From positions 1 through 7,883 of the forward strand of contig JAEZID010000074.1 of NCBI GenBank assembly GCA_023416195.1: DNA of 7,883 bases. Reading direction: 5' to 3'. The DNA comes from Pseudomonadota bacterium (GTDB lineage Bacteria > Pseudomonadota > Alphaproteobacteria > Azospirillales > Azospirillaceae). A program made the position numbers and the translations under genes. This document shows positions 7,095 through 7,883 of the stretch, piece after piece. A model generated the notes under the pieces. That model saw only the letters and a list, made by a program, of their open reading frames with translations. It was not told where the DNA came from and did not search any database. Each line of letters starts with the position of its first letter. The stretch's first letter is position 1.

Positions 7095-7883
7095 TCACCG
7101 ACAGGCGATCTTCCGTTCGGGAATCGGCGGGGGCGACGGGTGCAGCAGGACGCCCTCGTCGGTGAAATCGACGCGGGCGGATTCATAGACGGCCAGCGCC
7201 AGATCGAGCGCCACGCGGAACTCCGGCTTGAAGTGCTTCTGTTCCTTGTAGCCGCCGCCGAACTGGTTGAAGAGCGCCTTCCAGGTGACGCCGGTCGGGT
7301 CGCGCAGGACGTGCAGGCGGTAGGCCAGCCAGACATAGACGTCGATGGCCATGGAACAGCCGCCGATGTGGCGGATCGCCGGCTCCCAGATCGGCACCGG
7401 GGAACGCTTCAGCGCGGCGAAGAAGGTCTCCGACAGCTGCACCGTCTCGCGCCACAGGGTCCCCTGGCCGTCGTCGTCGCGCAGGCGGATGCCGCCGGAC
7501 ACGATGTTTTCCTTGGCGAAGCCCTCCGACCCGTCCTTATCCCAGTAGAAGGTCAGGCGGCACAGGTTGATGCGCGTCGCCTGCTCCTGCACCGCCTTGT
7601 AGGTGGATCCGCCGGCGGTGATGCCCATGCGGTCCAGCCACTCGTTCGTCGACCGGCCCAGCTCGATCTCGCGGCTGTTGTCCTGGATGGCGCGGGTCTG
7701 GAGATAGAGCATGATCAGGCGCGCCTTGGCCCCGTAGGGCACGCCGACCGGCGCGAAGCTGCCGTCGCGCTTGCGCTCCTTGCCCGGCTCGACCAGCAGC
7801 GTCACGCGGCCCTGGTCGCGCCGCCATTCGGCGTCGGGCGCCAGCTTGCGGTGCGGCAGGCTGGTCAGGCAGAAGCCGGAATA
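7095..7883 (-). CDS. repA: Plasmid replication initiator RepA (RepA_C family), N-terminus outside window
   Basis: A leftward gene that enters from the right edge; 262 C-terminal residues are visible up to the TGA at 7097-7095. The first visible residues are YSGFCLTSLPHRKLAPDADW, then QGRVTLLVEPG, and the frame is open to the edge, so the GTG at 7805 is not the real start. The block PYGAKARLIMLYLQTRAI, followed by STNEWLDRMGI, INLCRLTFYW and IDVYVWLAYRLHVL, matches the 'plasmid encoded RepA' family (PF04796) found on plasmids of Azospirillum, sphingomonads and relatives. Such proteins bind repeats at the origin and open it for replication. Full proteins are usually about 300-350 residues, so perhaps 40-90 residues are missing from view. 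The gene converges on the sensor kinase, with iteron-like repeats in the 127-base gap just beyond its stop. Partition genes, if any, would lie beyond the right edge. Confidence 0.88.
   Translation of the reverse strand, partial: YSGFCLTSLPHRKLAPDAEWRRDQGRVTLLVEPGKERKRDGSFAPVGVPYGAKARLIMLYLQTRAIQDNSREIELGRSTNEWLDRMGITAGGSTYKAVQEQATRINLCRLTFYWDKDGSEGFAKENIVSGGIRLRDDDGQGTLWRETVQLSETFFAALKRSPVPIWEPAIRHIGGCSMAIDVYVWLAYRLHVLRDPTGVTWKALFNQFGGGYKEQKHFKPEFRVALDLALAVYESARVDFTDEGVLLHPSPPPIPERKIACR

Larger units (their letters stand above)
7002..7102. repeat. Cluster of four related repeats, two per orientation (iteron-like)
   Basis: The reference sequence is GTCGGTGATTGCCA. Copy 1 (7002-7015, plus) has C for T at position 6. 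Copy 2 (7022-7030, plus) retains only the GATTGCCAA part. Copies 3 (7039-7052) and 4 (7089-7102) are on the minus strand; copy 3 has one change and copy 4 is exact. Copies 3 and 4 are spaced by exactly 50 bases, and copy 4 overlaps the stop codon of repA. Such repeats beside an initiator gene suggest RepA-binding iterons. Copies 1 and 3 also form a 15-base inverted repeat (7002-7016 with 7038-7052; one mismatch, one G-U) that could act as a terminator for the convergent genes. Confidence 0.5.

Noticed and set aside
7002..7102. CRISPR array
   Set aside because: The repeats are short, in mixed orientation and irregularly spaced, without cas genes.

Overview
The window is very GC-rich with strongly GC-biased third codon positions. 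It looks like DNA from an alphaproteobacterium of the Azospirillum/Rhodospirillales type, probably a secondary replicon (plasmid or chromid), because the right edge carries most of a plasmid-type RepA replication initiator gene. The species assignment is inference from codon bias and gene resemblance; no database search was possible.

Left part (1-1302) is a mobile-element scar. The 3' portion of an IS3-family element (OrfB transposase plus right terminal repeat, to about 726) abuts the last 28 codons and right terminal repeat of a second, different IS3-family element (about 727-842). The junction falls inside the second element's transposase reading frame, so this is a nested insertion. The second element in turn cuts a leftward gene whose first ~50 codons remain (with a perfect AGGAGGAG ribosome site and a twin-arginine-like SRRALLAG motif). 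Divergent from that stump is a small intact XRE-type repressor gene. The short gap between them holds a two-layer palindrome centred on 1039/1040, a good operator candidate.

Middle part (1303-3087): a gene-free stretch of about 290 bases contains an 83-base imperfect hairpin. It is followed by a leftward zapE/afg1-type AAA ATPase gene, a divergent promoter region, and a small rightward gene of unknown function (68 aa).

Signalling block (3084-6967): a leftward DosC-like diguanylate cyclase (globin-type haem sensor, middle domain, GGEEF catalytic domain with an I-site) is transcribed divergently from a rightward membrane sensor histidine kinase. The kinase has two membrane segments, a periplasmic Cache-type domain, a PAS domain that closely resembles the oxygen-binding haem PAS of FixL, a DivJ/PleC-like HisKA domain and an HATPase domain. 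Two predicted haem-based gas sensors, one feeding c-di-GMP and the other phosphorylation, thus share one 215-base intergenic region. No response regulator lies in the window. This is the most interesting part of the window.

Right part (6968-7883): a 127-base gap between the kinase and the convergent repA gene contains four copies of a 9-14-base repeat (full form close to GTCGGTGATTGCCA), two in each orientation. They may be iterons of the replication origin, or form a hairpin terminator shared by the two convergent genes. The repA gene runs off the right edge.
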